Assembly (NCBI RefSeq): GCF_003014595.1
Contig: NZ_PYGK01000005.1
Coordinates: forward strand, 372,001 to 436,000
Source: Chitinophaga ginsengisoli
Lineage (GTDB): Bacteria; Bacteroidota; Bacteroidia; Chitinophagales; Chitinophagaceae
Direction: 5' to 3'
Length of the DNA: 64,000 bases
Positions 26,445 through 35,191 of the stretch are shown here, in pieces. Each line of letters opens with the position of its first letter. The first letter of the stretch is position 1. The translations under genes and the position numbers were made by a program. The notes below the pieces were generated by a model. That model made no database searches and was not told where the DNA came from. It saw nothing but the letters and a program-made list of their open reading frames with translations.

Positions 26445-26469
26445 GCAAGATCTTATAGCTCAATACCTG

Positions 26470-26500
26470 CTTAGGAGTACGACCAGGTCGTACTCCTAAG
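26470..26500. repeat. 31-bp perfect palindrome
   Basis: CTTAGGAGTACGACC and its exact reverse complement are separated by a single base (26485). It lies 25 bp after the esterase stop without a clear T-run, so it is not a typical terminator. It may be a protein-binding site or a cruciform. Confidence 0.8.
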
Positions 26501-26561
26501 CGTGCTTTGTTTCGGTCTGTTCTCTATCATAACTCATCTATAAACTATCATCCAACCATAT

Positions 26562-26645
26562 ATAACCCATATATAACCCATACTTCTTAGATATGGATTA
26601 TATATGGGTCATATATGGCTTATATATGGGTTATATATGGGTTAT
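26562..26645. repeat. ATATATGGGTT repeats in inverted clusters
   Basis: Two exact 21-nt inverted arms (26562-26582 and 26625-26645) built from repeats of ATATAACCC/GGGTTATAT flank a 42-nt loop holding further degenerate copies. The rest of the 409-bp gap between 26444 and 26854 holds no gene that I can see. Confidence 0.75.
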
Positions 26646-26723
26646 CTCAGGGAATGCACTGGGATAGCGGCTTTGCTGAGATGATATAAATACTTAATTA
26701 TGTAGAGGGTTATGAGAGAATGA

Positions 26724-26738
26724 TTAGTACAGTACTAA
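26724..26738. promoter_or_regulatory. Palindrome TTAGTACAGTACTAA before the ArsR gene
   Basis: A perfect 15-bp palindrome 115 bp upstream of the ArsR-type regulator. It is a plausible operator for that winged-helix dimer; position is the only support. Confidence 0.4.
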
Positions 26739-26853
26739 AAAATAGTATATGTTGTTTTTACTACTGAGAATACATCGATATTTGACATTCTAATGACACT
26801 GGGAAAGATCACTTATTCGTCTTCCAAGAAGCATAATCGATAAATTTGCATCG

Positions 26854-27141
26854 ATGAATAAGAAACTGGACATTAAAAAAATTGAGAAGATCTCCAAAGC
26901 ACTTGGTGACCCATATCGCATAAAAATTGTGGAGGCCATTCGTAAAGAGCAGGACTGGACGCCATGTACTTTGATACTCGATATGCTGGACCTGGCGCAG
27001 TCTACAGTTTCCCATCACATCAAACAGCTGGTAGATGCTGATTTGCTGTTGGCTGAAAAAGAAGGCCGTAATACAAAATATAAGATCAACAAAGAGGTTT
27101 TTGAGGAGTATGTGACATTCCTGTCGCTATTCACCGCATAA
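26854..27141 (+). CDS. ArsR-family winged-helix regulator
   Basis: A 95-residue protein with the ArsR/SmtB fold: ISKALGDPYRIKIVEAI (helix 1-2), DLAQSTVSHHIKQLVDADLL (recognition helix) and EKEGRNTKYKIN (beta-wing). No CxC metal-sensing motif is present in the recognition helix, so it is not an obvious arsenic or cadmium sensor. It precedes a GNAT acetyltransferase gene by 34 nt on the same strand, so the two are probably one transcript. Confidence 0.87.
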   Translation: MNKKLDIKKIEKISKALGDPYRIKIVEAIRKEQDWTPCTLILDMLDLAQSTVSHHIKQLVDADLLLAEKEGRNTKYKINKEVFEEYVTFLSLFTA

Positions 27142-27175
27142 GGCCTATTTCCGAAAACAAGAATCAATCTGTACC

Positions 27176-27853
27176 ATGTACAACGACTATGCTGCATTAG
27201 ATAACCCGGTATGGCGTGCCTTACAAACAACCCATAAAGCCTTTGCACAGGGAACGGAACGTGTGCAGCGATACCCTGTAGACTATCTTCAATTCATGGG
27301 ATGTGCTGATCCGCTGCATGCCGATCTGAATGAAATATTACCCTGGACAGCTGTAGGAGAAAAGATGCTCATGATAGGTGAGCTGCCTGTATTGCCGCCT
27401 AACTGGGCATTGGTAAGACAGTTGGATTGTATACAGATGACCTGTGATCAGGCGGTATCGATAGAGAGTCCCGACGTTGTACCACTGGAGGATGTTGAGG
27501 AAATGCTGGCGCTTGTTACCCTGGTACAGCCAGGGTTCTTTTATAAGAACACGCCAAAGCTGGGGCCGTATTATGGCATTTACCAGGAAGGACAATTGGT
27601 GGCTATCGCTGGTGAACGTACAAGGATAAACGGGATGGTAGAAGTGAGCGCCGTGTGTACACATCCTTCATTTACGGGGAGAGGGTATGCGCAACAATTA
27701 GTGGCGCATATTATGAATAAGAATGTGGTAGAAGGGAATGAGTTGTATTTACATTTTCTGACGAGTAATGAGCGGGCAAGGAAGGTGTATGAGAGATTGG
27801 GATTTAGGGATAGGAGGGCGATTGTGTTTTGGGAGATCATCAGAAATAACTAA
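27176..27853 (+). CDS. GNAT-family N-acetyltransferase
   Basis: A 225-residue protein whose C-terminal half (about 130-222) is a GNAT domain of the FR47-like type: VEVSAVCTHPSFTGRGYAQ (acetyl-CoA loop V/A-x-x-x-x-G-x-G), then SNERARKVYERLGFRDRRAIVFW. The N-terminal 110 residues are a less conserved extension. The substrate is unknown. It is likely co-transcribed with the ArsR-type gene. Confidence 0.85.
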   Translation: MYNDYAALDNPVWRALQTTHKAFAQGTERVQRYPVDYLQFMGCADPLHADLNEILPWTAVGEKMLMIGELPVLPPNWALVRQLDCIQMTCDQAVSIESPDVVPLEDVEEMLALVTLVQPGFFYKNTPKLGPYYGIYQEGQLVAIAGERTRINGMVEVSAVCTHPSFTGRGYAQQLVAHIMNKNVVEGNELYLHFLTSNERARKVYERLGFRDRRAIVFWEIIRNN

Positions 27854-27991
27854 TAAAAAAATAACCATTGTTGACATATCACATTAAAAGAAAAACAGTC
27901 AATTCTTTTCTTTAAAAGAGCTATCCGAAAATAAGAATAATCATTATAGATAATACCCCATCACTCAAGATAAGATGTTTGAAATTGGTAT

Positions 27992-28040
27992 AAAATAGTA
28001 TCCTACTATTTTGGTAGACTATTAATTTATACTATTTTTG
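27992..28040 (+). promoter_or_regulatory. Bacteroidetes promoter with overlapping inverted repeat
   Basis: TTG at 28011-28013, a 19-nt spacer and TATTTTTG at 28033-28040 form a near-ideal promoter for the SusC gene, with a leader of about 250 nt. A perfect inverted repeat AAAATAGTA-TCC-TACTATTTT (27992-28012) covers the -33 side and may be a repressor site. No gene is seen in the remaining 27854-28294 gap. Confidence 0.6.
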
Positions 28041-28294
28041 CAGTGCCCGATATGTTATTGCAGTCAATAGACTGGGATAAATGACAAGAAACAGGATTTA
28101 TGAAACCAGCTGTACTTTTATCAACTTTACTCCATTCAACATCTTTGTCTGTAAGCATCAGTTGCTATTGTAGCACCTCTTAATTTACATACATCATCAA
28201 TTCAACTATTGCCAGCTGCATTCACCCGGCAGCTGAATAATATACTATTGCCTTCAGGTAATGTATTTTCTCTATTCTTATAATCTAAACACTC

Positions 28295-31200
28295 ATGTTC
28301 AAGAAAAATGTAACCCTCGTGCTTACACTGCTTTTAAGCACAGGGCTTTTTGCGCAGCAAAGGCAGCTACAGGGACAGGTACTCGCTGCTGAAAACAGGC
28401 AGCCATTGCCAGGAGTAACAGTCAGGATCAACCGTACTTCGTTTGGCACCGCTACAGATCAGGATGGACGCTTTCAGCTGAATCTTCCCGGCAACAAGAC
28501 AGTACTTTCAGTTTCCTTTATTGGCAGGGAGACGGTAGAAACGGAAGTACGTGAAGGAGATGCGAATATCACGATTCTCCTGAAACCTGCTAATACAACG
28601 CTCGATGAAGTCGTAACAGTAGCTTACACAAATGTAAAACGCTCGGGATATCCGGGTGCCGTGTCAACAGTTAGTGCAGACAAGATCAATAACCGGCTTA
28701 CGCCCAATGTTACCAATGCTTTACAGGGGCTGGTAACTGGTCTGCAGACAACATCCGCTAACGGACAACCAGGCAATAGCTCCACTATACGCATCCGTGG
28801 CGTTGGTTCTATCAACGCTTCCAGTGCTCCGCTGTTCGTTGTGGATGGTGCTCCATATGATGGAGATATTAACGCACTCAATGCAGCAGATATCGCATCC
28901 ATCAGTGTATTAAAGGACGCTGCTGCTGCCAACCTCTATGGATCGCGTGCAGCCAATGGCGTTATCATCATTACAACCAAACAGGGTAAAAAAGGGGAGT
29001 CGGCTGTGAACGCTGTATTTAATCAAGGTTGGAGCAGCCGCGCTGTAAAAGATTATGATAAGATCAATACTGATCAGTATTTCCAGCTTTACTGGGAAGC
29101 CTTACGTAATAAACAGCTGACTAACGGACAAACGCCTACGCAAGCTGCGGCAACGGCCAGTGCACGTGTGGTGTCAGATCTGGGGATCAATCCATATGGG
29201 CCTAACTTCGCCGAGCCCGTTGGGACTGATGGAAAGATTGTGGCAGGAGCAAGGCCATTATGGAATGACGATTGGGAGAAAGGTATACAACAGTCCGGAA
29301 AATATACACAGGCGCAGCTCAGCTTCAGTGGTGGTAGTGATAAGTCCACTTACTATGTCAGTGGGGGCTATGTGAATAATGAAGGTGCTTATATGGGTTC
29401 AGGTTTTAAACGTTATAATATAAGAAGCAATATTACCTTACAGGCGAAGCCATGGCTAAAGGTAGGATTGAACGTGACCGGTTCCAGCTCCGCACAGGAT
29501 TATCCTGCTTCTTCAGATTCACGTACAGATAACGTTGTATTGGTTGGCAGGACTATTCCCAGCTTTTATCCCATCTATCAACGTAATGCAGACGGCTCTT
29601 ACAAGCTGGATGCCAACGGACAGAAGCAGTTTGACTATGGCGCCTACCGGCCTTCTGCCGCACTGGCCCGCGAGAACCTGATCGGTTCCCTGCCGCTGGA
29701 TAAAAACAGGTATACCAACGAGAATATTTCTGCAAGAACATTCCTCGAAGCATCTCTCATCAAAACACTGAAATTCAAAACCAGCTATAATATCGACTAT
29801 GTCAATAATAATTCGCTGGTTTATACGAACCCTTTAGTAGGTGGAGATGCTGAGATTGGTGGTACTATCAGCAAAGGCAATGGCAGGAAACTGATCTATA
29901 CCTGGAATAACATCTTCACATACGATATAGACCTGTTAAGTGGTCATCATCTTAACCTGCTGGCTGGTCAGGAATATTATTATTTCAATAACAGTACGCT
30001 GAGTGGAAGTCGCCAGAAGTTTGTATTACCTGATTTGTATGAGCCAGCGGCAGCTTCCCAGCTGAATGACTTTTCAGGCATTTCCGATAACTATACAAAA
30101 CTGAGTTTCTTTGGTCAGGGGCAGTATAATTATCTCAACAGATATTATTTCACCGCCTCAGTGAGAAGAGATGGTTCCTCTCGTTTCTCTCCTGATTCCC
30201 GTTGGGGTACTTTCTGGTCAACCGGTGCATCCTGGCGTATCTCGGAAGAAGCATTCCTTCGCTCTGTGGGCTGGTTGAATACCCTGACACTGAAAGGTAG
30301 CTATGGTGCTTCTGGTAATGACAATCTGAGTAGCTATTACGCTTATCTGGCGCTCTTTGATATCAAGAACAACCTGGGCAACGGTGGGGTGATCACATCC
30401 CGCCTGGCTACTCCCGGTCTTAAATGGGAAAGCAACCTTAACCTGAACATAGGACTCGACTTCGGATTGTTTGACAACCGCCTGTATGGTACGATCAACT
30501 ATTATAACAGAACCAGCAAGGACCTGCTGTATGCAAAGCCTATGGCGCCATCAACCGGCTTCGGATCTATCAGCGCCAATATCGGAGCCCTGCGTAATAC
30601 GGGTGTGGAACTGGAATTGAATGTGATACCAGTACGTACACGCGATTTTAAATGGAATATCGGTCTGAACGTAGCACATAACAAGAATAAGATCACAGAG
30701 CTGCCGCAGAAGGAGATCATCAGCGGTACCAAAAAGCTCATGGTGGGTAGCTCTATTTATGAGTTCTACCTGCGTGAATGGGCAGGCGTAGATGCGAAAA
30801 CCGGCAATCCGCTTTGGTATCAGACCGGTGCAGATGGCAAGAAAGTAACTACCACCAATTACGCTTCCGCTACCCAGTACTATGCCGGTTCTGCTTTACC
30901 GGATGTTACCGGAGGCTTTACCAATACGCTTAATTATAAAAACTTCGAACTGTCGTTCTTATTGGCTTACAGCATTGGTGGTAAAGTGCTGGATCTCGAT
31001 TATGTATCGTTGCTAAGCGGCGCTGCCAGCCCTGGCCGTAACTGGTCAACAGAACTATTAGAACGCTGGACGCCAGAGCATACCAACACCGATGTACCAA
31101 GACTCACCACTGATAACCTGAACTGGACATCCACTTCTACACGATTTCTGTACAGTGCCACTTATGCGCGCCTCAAAACGGTATCGCTGGGATATTCACT

Positions 31201-31381
31201 GCCAGCACAGTTATTGTCCCGCATTGGTATTGGAAGCCTGAAAGTATATGCGCTGGGCGAAAACCTGCTCACCTTTTATGGTCACCAGGGAATGGATCCC
31301 GAACAGTCTGTAGATGGTACCACCTACTATCAGTATCCCGCGATGAAGACTTTTTCACTGGGCTTACAGATAGGGTTCTAA
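28295..31381 (+). CDS. SusC/RagA-family TonB-linked outer-membrane transporter
   Basis: A 1028-residue protein with a signal peptide (residues 1-20), a carboxypeptidase-regulatory-like domain (about 24-100, GQVLAAENRQPLPGVTV), a TonB-box-like LDEVVTVAY near 108, a plug domain (about 120-235, ending ANGVIIITTKQGKKG) and a 22-strand beta-barrel ending in a terminal phenylalanine (LGLQIGF). It lacks an STN domain, so it is not expected to signal through FecR. With the SusD-like lipoprotein that follows after 20 nt it forms a glycan or peptide import complex. No glycoside hydrolase is adjacent, so the ligand is open. Confidence 0.93.
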   Translation: MFKKNVTLVLTLLLSTGLFAQQRQLQGQVLAAENRQPLPGVTVRINRTSFGTATDQDGRFQLNLPGNKTVLSVSFIGRETVETEVREGDANITILLKPANTTLDEVVTVAYTNVKRSGYPGAVSTVSADKINNRLTPNVTNALQGLVTGLQTTSANGQPGNSSTIRIRGVGSINASSAPLFVVDGAPYDGDINALNAADIASISVLKDAAAANLYGSRAANGVIIITTKQGKKGESAVNAVFNQGWSSRAVKDYDKINTDQYFQLYWEALRNKQLTNGQTPTQAAATASARVVSDLGINPYGPNFAEPVGTDGKIVAGARPLWNDDWEKGIQQSGKYTQAQLSFSGGSDKSTYYVSGGYVNNEGAYMGSGFKRYNIRSNITLQAKPWLKVGLNVTGSSSAQDYPASSDSRTDNVVLVGRTIPSFYPIYQRNADGSYKLDANGQKQFDYGAYRPSAALARENLIGSLPLDKNRYTNENISARTFLEASLIKTLKFKTSYNIDYVNNNSLVYTNPLVGGDAEIGGTISKGNGRKLIYTWNNIFTYDIDLLSGHHLNLLAGQEYYYFNNSTLSGSRQKFVLPDLYEPAAASQLNDFSGISDNYTKLSFFGQGQYNYLNRYYFTASVRRDGSSRFSPDSRWGTFWSTGASWRISEEAFLRSVGWLNTLTLKGSYGASGNDNLSSYYAYLALFDIKNNLGNGGVITSRLATPGLKWESNLNLNIGLDFGLFDNRLYGTINYYNRTSKDLLYAKPMAPSTGFGSISANIGALRNTGVELELNVIPVRTRDFKWNIGLNVAHNKNKITELPQKEIISGTKKLMVGSSIYEFYLREWAGVDAKTGNPLWYQTGADGKKVTTTNYASATQYYAGSALPDVTGGFTNTLNYKNFELSFLLAYSIGGKVLDLDYVSLLSGAASPGRNWSTELLERWTPEHTNTDVPRLTTDNLNWTSTSTRFLYSATYARLKTVSLGYSLPAQLLSRIGIGSLKVYALGENLLTFYGHQGMDPEQSVDGTTYYQYPAMKTFSLGLQIGF

Positions 31382-31401
31382 TGTGTAACGTTTAATATTG
31401 A

Positions 31402-32919
31402 ATGAAAATGAAAGCAAGCAGAATTTATACATACGCAGCAGCGCTGATCATTGGTTTGTCAGCCTGCAACAAACAACTGGATACCGCTCCTTCCAATGCA
31501 GTATCAGAAGATATTGTGCTGAAGAATGTGGATAACCTCAGTACTATTTCAGAAGGTACCTGGGCCGCTATGATGGATGATTTTTACGGTGGTACCTTCA
31601 GTAATCCGGGATTCAAGACGATCGCATTAACCAGCGATGCCATGGCAAATGATGTTGCATTGATCACTACCAAATATGGGTTCCCTACTGCCTACCGTTT
31701 TACGCAGATGAACGATAAAACACAGGCGCGTGTAAGTGCTATATGGGGACAGCTCTACAAGATCATTAATAACAGCAATATTATCATCGCCAACGCTGAC
31801 AAGGTAGAAGGCGACGCTACTGCAAAGCAGGTACTTAAAGGACAGGCGCTGGCACTGCGGGCACATACTTACCTGACAATTGCCTCCTTTTACCAGTTCT
31901 CCTTCCTGAAAGATTCCCTGGCTAAAACGGCGCCCATTTATACTACGCCAACAACAGCAGCTACACAGGGTAATCCGAAAGCCTCGCTGAAAGAGATCTA
32001 TGAACTGATCTTTTCTGATCTCCTGCAAGCAAAGGCATTGCTGGCCAACTACGAGCGTCCTGCTAAATACAAGATCAATGCAGACGTAGTGAACGGTCTG
32101 CTGGCACGCGCGTACCTAAATACAGGTCGTTGGGAACTGGCAGCCGCTGCTGCAGACGAAGCACAACGGAATTATCCGTTAATGGTGCCGGCAGAGTACA
32201 GTAAAGGGTTTAATGATGTTGGCAACTCCGAGTGGATCTGGGGGCATCCTGAAATCCCGAGCCAGAGTGATGGTAGTTATAGCTTTCATTTCCTCGATGT
32301 ATCTTCTGCATCTTCCTATTATTACAGCTTTATGGCAGATCCTTTTTTCGCAGAGCTGTTTGATGCCGGTGATATACGTAAAACGCTTTTCTCATGGGAT
32401 GGTTCTACTGCAGCCAGAGAAGGGTATCTGCAATACAAGAAGTTTAAATTCAGAGCAGATCAGACGGCAGATCTTGTGCTCATGAGGAGCGCAGAAGTGA
32501 TATTGATCAAAGCAGAAGGTTATGCCCGTGCAGGCAACCTGAATGAAGGCATCAATGCGTTGAATCAGCTCCGTACCGCAAGAGGCGCTAAAACATTTGC
32601 GTCGGAAGGAGCTACACAGGAGAGCCTGATAAAAGAGGTCCTGATAGAAAGAAGGAAGGAGCTATGGGGCGAAGGATTTGGCCTGTCGGATATTATCCGT
32701 AATCAATTGGCTGTGGTGAGAAAGCCTTATGTGGATGGCAGCAGTAATGATATAAAGGTGACCGTTGTGACGCCAGGAGGTGTTACCAAACAAGTGAATG
32801 CGAAGTATCATACGGCGCTGAGCTTTTCAGATCAGAGCAACTTTGTGGCGAATAGTCCGTATTATATTTTTGTTGTACCGCAGGCGGAGGAGCAGAATAA
32901 TCCAAATCTTAATAAGTAG
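31402..32919 (+). CDS. SusD/RagB-family surface lipoprotein
   Basis: A 505-residue lipoprotein. The signal peptide ends in a lipobox (GLSAC, Cys22), followed by the SusD/RagB TPR-rich fold (ALRAHTYLTIASFYQFSF, LLARAYLNTGRWELAA) and the C-terminal SusD signature (VLIERRKELWGEGFGLSDIIRN). It caps the upstream SusC barrel and binds the substrate at the cell surface. A strong terminator at 32938 ends the operon. Confidence 0.92.
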   Translation: MKMKASRIYTYAAALIIGLSACNKQLDTAPSNAVSEDIVLKNVDNLSTISEGTWAAMMDDFYGGTFSNPGFKTIALTSDAMANDVALITTKYGFPTAYRFTQMNDKTQARVSAIWGQLYKIINNSNIIIANADKVEGDATAKQVLKGQALALRAHTYLTIASFYQFSFLKDSLAKTAPIYTTPTTAATQGNPKASLKEIYELIFSDLLQAKALLANYERPAKYKINADVVNGLLARAYLNTGRWELAAAAADEAQRNYPLMVPAEYSKGFNDVGNSEWIWGHPEIPSQSDGSYSFHFLDVSSASSYYYSFMADPFFAELFDAGDIRKTLFSWDGSTAAREGYLQYKKFKFRADQTADLVLMRSAEVILIKAEGYARAGNLNEGINALNQLRTARGAKTFASEGATQESLIKEVLIERRKELWGEGFGLSDIIRNQLAVVRKPYVDGSSNDIKVTVVTPGGVTKQVNAKYHTALSFSDQSNFVANSPYYIFVVPQAEEQNNPNLNK

Positions 32920-32937
32920 GGGGCCAAGAATATAAGT

Positions 32938-32968
32938 AAAAAGGGGTGTCGAAAGGCACCCCTTTTTT
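32938..32968 (+). terminator. Intrinsic terminator after the SusCD pair
   Basis: Stem GGGGTGTC/GGCACCCC with a GAAA tetraloop, five A residues before and six T residues after. Confidence 0.92.
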
Positions 32969-33148
32969 GTTGTTATTTATAACTGTTGCTTTTTCAGATC
33001 GCCACATCCAAGGTTAAATGGATCAATTGTTTTTCAAATCTCTGCATTAAAAAAAGTAGTCTGAATTTTAACTGAAAAAGGTACTAAATTGCGCCCTTCA
33101 TTTAACTATATCTTTTTTACGTTAACATCCAAAACAAGCATCGCTTTT

Positions 33149-34675
33149 ATGAGCATCACAACCATTATTTGTACCTTACCTGAAATCCGCTATCAGTTAA
33201 TTCAGCTTATTAGGGATGAGTTTTCAGTTTCTCAACAGATTGCCGAAAAGGTATATGACCGAAGACTAGGTCAGCATTTCCAGCGGTTCCAACCTGATAT
33301 CCATTTTGTAATTGAATATCCGTATGTAGACAGGGTTTACCGGGATAGTTATTATTCATACTTTTCCACAAAAATGAATGGGTATAAAAAGGATTGCATC
33401 AGGCTGTCTTTTTTTAGTGAAGAAGTAAGAGCGGATCAGTTCAGGGATGAAACTCAAATTTTAGATTTAAGGAACAGCTATTTGGGGTTTATGATATTAA
33501 GGCCCACAATACCTAATGTTATCGGCAGAAGCGTGATTTCGCCTTCAGCATTATTGGAACACGATTTTTTATGTGTAATGAGTAAATTTCAGTCAACAGT
33601 ATGTTCGGTTAAGTTTGAAGTAACCGGTTTCCCTCATTCCTCTCAGGATACAGAAACCATTACATGTGCGGAAACATCTATTTGGGCTATCATGGAGTAT
33701 TTCGCATCGAAATATCCGGAATACAAACCCGCTCTCCCATCCGTCATTATTAATGCATTAAAAAGCCGTTCCAATTTTCGGCAGATACCGTCAGAAGGCC
33801 TTAATGTAGATCAGATGGGATACGCCTTGCGCGAATTTGGATTTGGAACCAAGATTTATTCTAAGGATAAGTTTAAAGAGGGACTGAAAAATGTGCTTTC
33901 TACCTATGTGGAAAGCGGCTTGCCGCTGATAGTGGTTATTTCAAATACCCATAATGGGGGAGACGTAGGACACGCAGTATTAGTGGTAGGCCATAGTTGT
34001 ACTAGTGATATTAATATTGATCAGTTGCAAACAAGGAAGGAGCAAGATGCTAGTCTGAGCGCGATTTTACAAAAAAAGGAAATTAATATAATTGATAATG
34101 ATGATATTGAAAGGGATTTTGTCATAGTAGATGATAATCGCCCGGTTTATCAGCTTGTCCCATTAGATCAGCCAGTACGGCATTATCAAAATCCCGCCTG
34201 GACCAACTGTGAGATAGTTCATTTCCTGGTTCCATTGTATCCGAAAATCTATTTGGAAGCATCTGTAGCTAAAAAATATATTAAAACTCTTCTGTTAGAG
34301 GATCAATTTAATATTCCTATAGGAACAGAGATCTTTATTAGGATTTTTTTAACTTCCAGTCGTTCGTATAAAAATTACTTATCGCAAGACCGGAGTTTTC
34401 ATCCTGATTTTAGGGACTTTATCCTTGATGCGCCAATGCCCAAGTTCATTTGGGTCGGAGAAATTTCATCGAGAAAGTTAATCAAACAAAAAAAGGCAAT
34501 AGGGGTAATAATAATCGATGCTACGGAGCCTAAACTGACTAAATATGAATCGTTAATAGTTAGTGGGTATGACCAATACTTTTTCTATCGTGACGATATT
34601 AGCAAGGAATTAATCAGGAATTCATTATCTTTAGGGGAATTTAACATATACACAAACAATCTAAAAGGCTTCTGA
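33149..34675 (+). CDS. Putative papain-like (C39-like) cysteine peptidase
   Basis: A 508-residue soluble protein from ATG 33149; an in-frame TTG at 33089 would add 20 residues. The central region has the layout of a papain-like peptidase: ITCAETSIWAIMEYFA (C173 at the start of a long helix), GGDVGHAVLVVGH (H275 entering a beta-strand) and FVIVDDNRP (D328 or N330). The N-terminal 160 residues and the C-terminal 170 residues match nothing I recognise, though WVGEISSRKLIKQKKAIGVIIIDAT reads as a beta-rich domain. The gene is visibly richer in A/T than its neighbours, suggesting transfer. It forms a two-gene unit with the 65-residue protein 1 nt downstream. Confidence 0.65.
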   Translation: MSITTIICTLPEIRYQLIQLIRDEFSVSQQIAEKVYDRRLGQHFQRFQPDIHFVIEYPYVDRVYRDSYYSYFSTKMNGYKKDCIRLSFFSEEVRADQFRDETQILDLRNSYLGFMILRPTIPNVIGRSVISPSALLEHDFLCVMSKFQSTVCSVKFEVTGFPHSSQDTETITCAETSIWAIMEYFASKYPEYKPALPSVIINALKSRSNFRQIPSEGLNVDQMGYALREFGFGTKIYSKDKFKEGLKNVLSTYVESGLPLIVVISNTHNGGDVGHAVLVVGHSCTSDINIDQLQTRKEQDASLSAILQKKEINIIDNDDIERDFVIVDDNRPVYQLVPLDQPVRHYQNPAWTNCEIVHFLVPLYPKIYLEASVAKKYIKTLLLEDQFNIPIGTEIFIRIFLTSSRSYKNYLSQDRSFHPDFRDFILDAPMPKFIWVGEISSRKLIKQKKAIGVIIIDATEPKLTKYESLIVSGYDQYFFYRDDISKELIRNSLSLGEFNIYTNNLKGF

Positions 34676-34676
34676 T

Positions 34677-34874
34677 ATGGCAACTAAAATTAATAGAAGA
34701 GAAGAGATTATAGCCAGGCTATTTGCAGAAGGAAAAGCAGAAATAATGGATTCTCCTGAAGCAATTGCACAGAGGGAATCACTTGACGAGTACATGGAGG
34801 AAGCACGAAGAGAATATCTGAGAAAGGCTCATGCCTCACAAATAGAAGCATCCCGATTTATAATAACTTCATAA
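34677..34874 (+). CDS. Small charged helical protein paired with the putative peptidase
   Basis: A 65-residue protein, rich in Glu, Arg and Ala, with no Cys, signal peptide or membrane segment (REEIIARLFAEGKAEIMD, then LDEYMEEARREYLRKAH). Predicted to be mostly helical. Its start is 1 nt after the peptidase stop and a terminator follows, so both are one operon. It could be an inhibitor, a substrate or an antitoxin-like partner; nothing in the sequence decides. Confidence 0.6.
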   Translation: MATKINRREEIIARLFAEGKAEIMDSPEAIAQRESLDEYMEEARREYLRKAHASQIEASRFIITS

Positions 34875-34894
34875 GCTAATATTTGCATCTTATT

Positions 34895-34924
34895 AAAAAG
34901 GCGGCCGGTTAATGGTCGCCTTTT
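34895..34924 (+). terminator. Intrinsic terminator after the peptidase unit
   Basis: A-run, then stem GGCGGCC/GGTCGCC (one G-U pair) with a 7-nt loop and four T residues. Confidence 0.8.
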
Positions 34925-34981
34925 CAATTTTCGGCAATTTTTAACGAGGGGAATAGCAATCAGATGACCTGCTTTGTATTC

Positions 34982-35035
34982 TTTCATCCTTGTAATTCGA
35001 GTGCTCAGCGCTCGAATTACAAGGATGAAATTTTT
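34982..35035. repeat. Long perfect inverted repeat followed by T-run
   Basis: TTTCATCCTTGTAATTCGAG (34982-35001) and its exact reverse complement (35011-35030) enclose a 9-nt loop whose flanks also nearly pair, followed by six T residues. It sits in the 317-bp gap between two convergent units. It may be a bidirectional terminator, but the stem is far longer than needed. No gene is seen in the rest of the gap. Confidence 0.8.
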
Positions 35036-35120
35036 TAAAAGATGAATAATGTATTAGTTATTAATTGATTAATTTTTTTGTGGCAGTTAGATAGATTTTT
35101 GTTAAATATCCTAAAACTAA

Positions 35121-35150
35121 AAGGCTTCCAGGCACTCGCCTGAAAGCCTT
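35121..35150 (-). terminator. Terminator of the SusD gene on the minus strand
   Basis: A 13-bp stem with one mismatch (AAGGCTTCCAGGC/GCCTGAAAGCCTT) and loop ACTC. On the minus strand it is followed by TTTTAGTTTTAG. It lies 42 bp after the SusD stop. Confidence 0.7.
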
Positions 35151-35191
35151 TCTCAAATTGTAAAGAGAGAGTACTTACCAGCCATATCCTA

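Noticed and set aside
26562..26645. Repeat array as a CRISPR
   Set aside because: Units are about 11 bp, in both orientations, without uniform spacers or cas genes.
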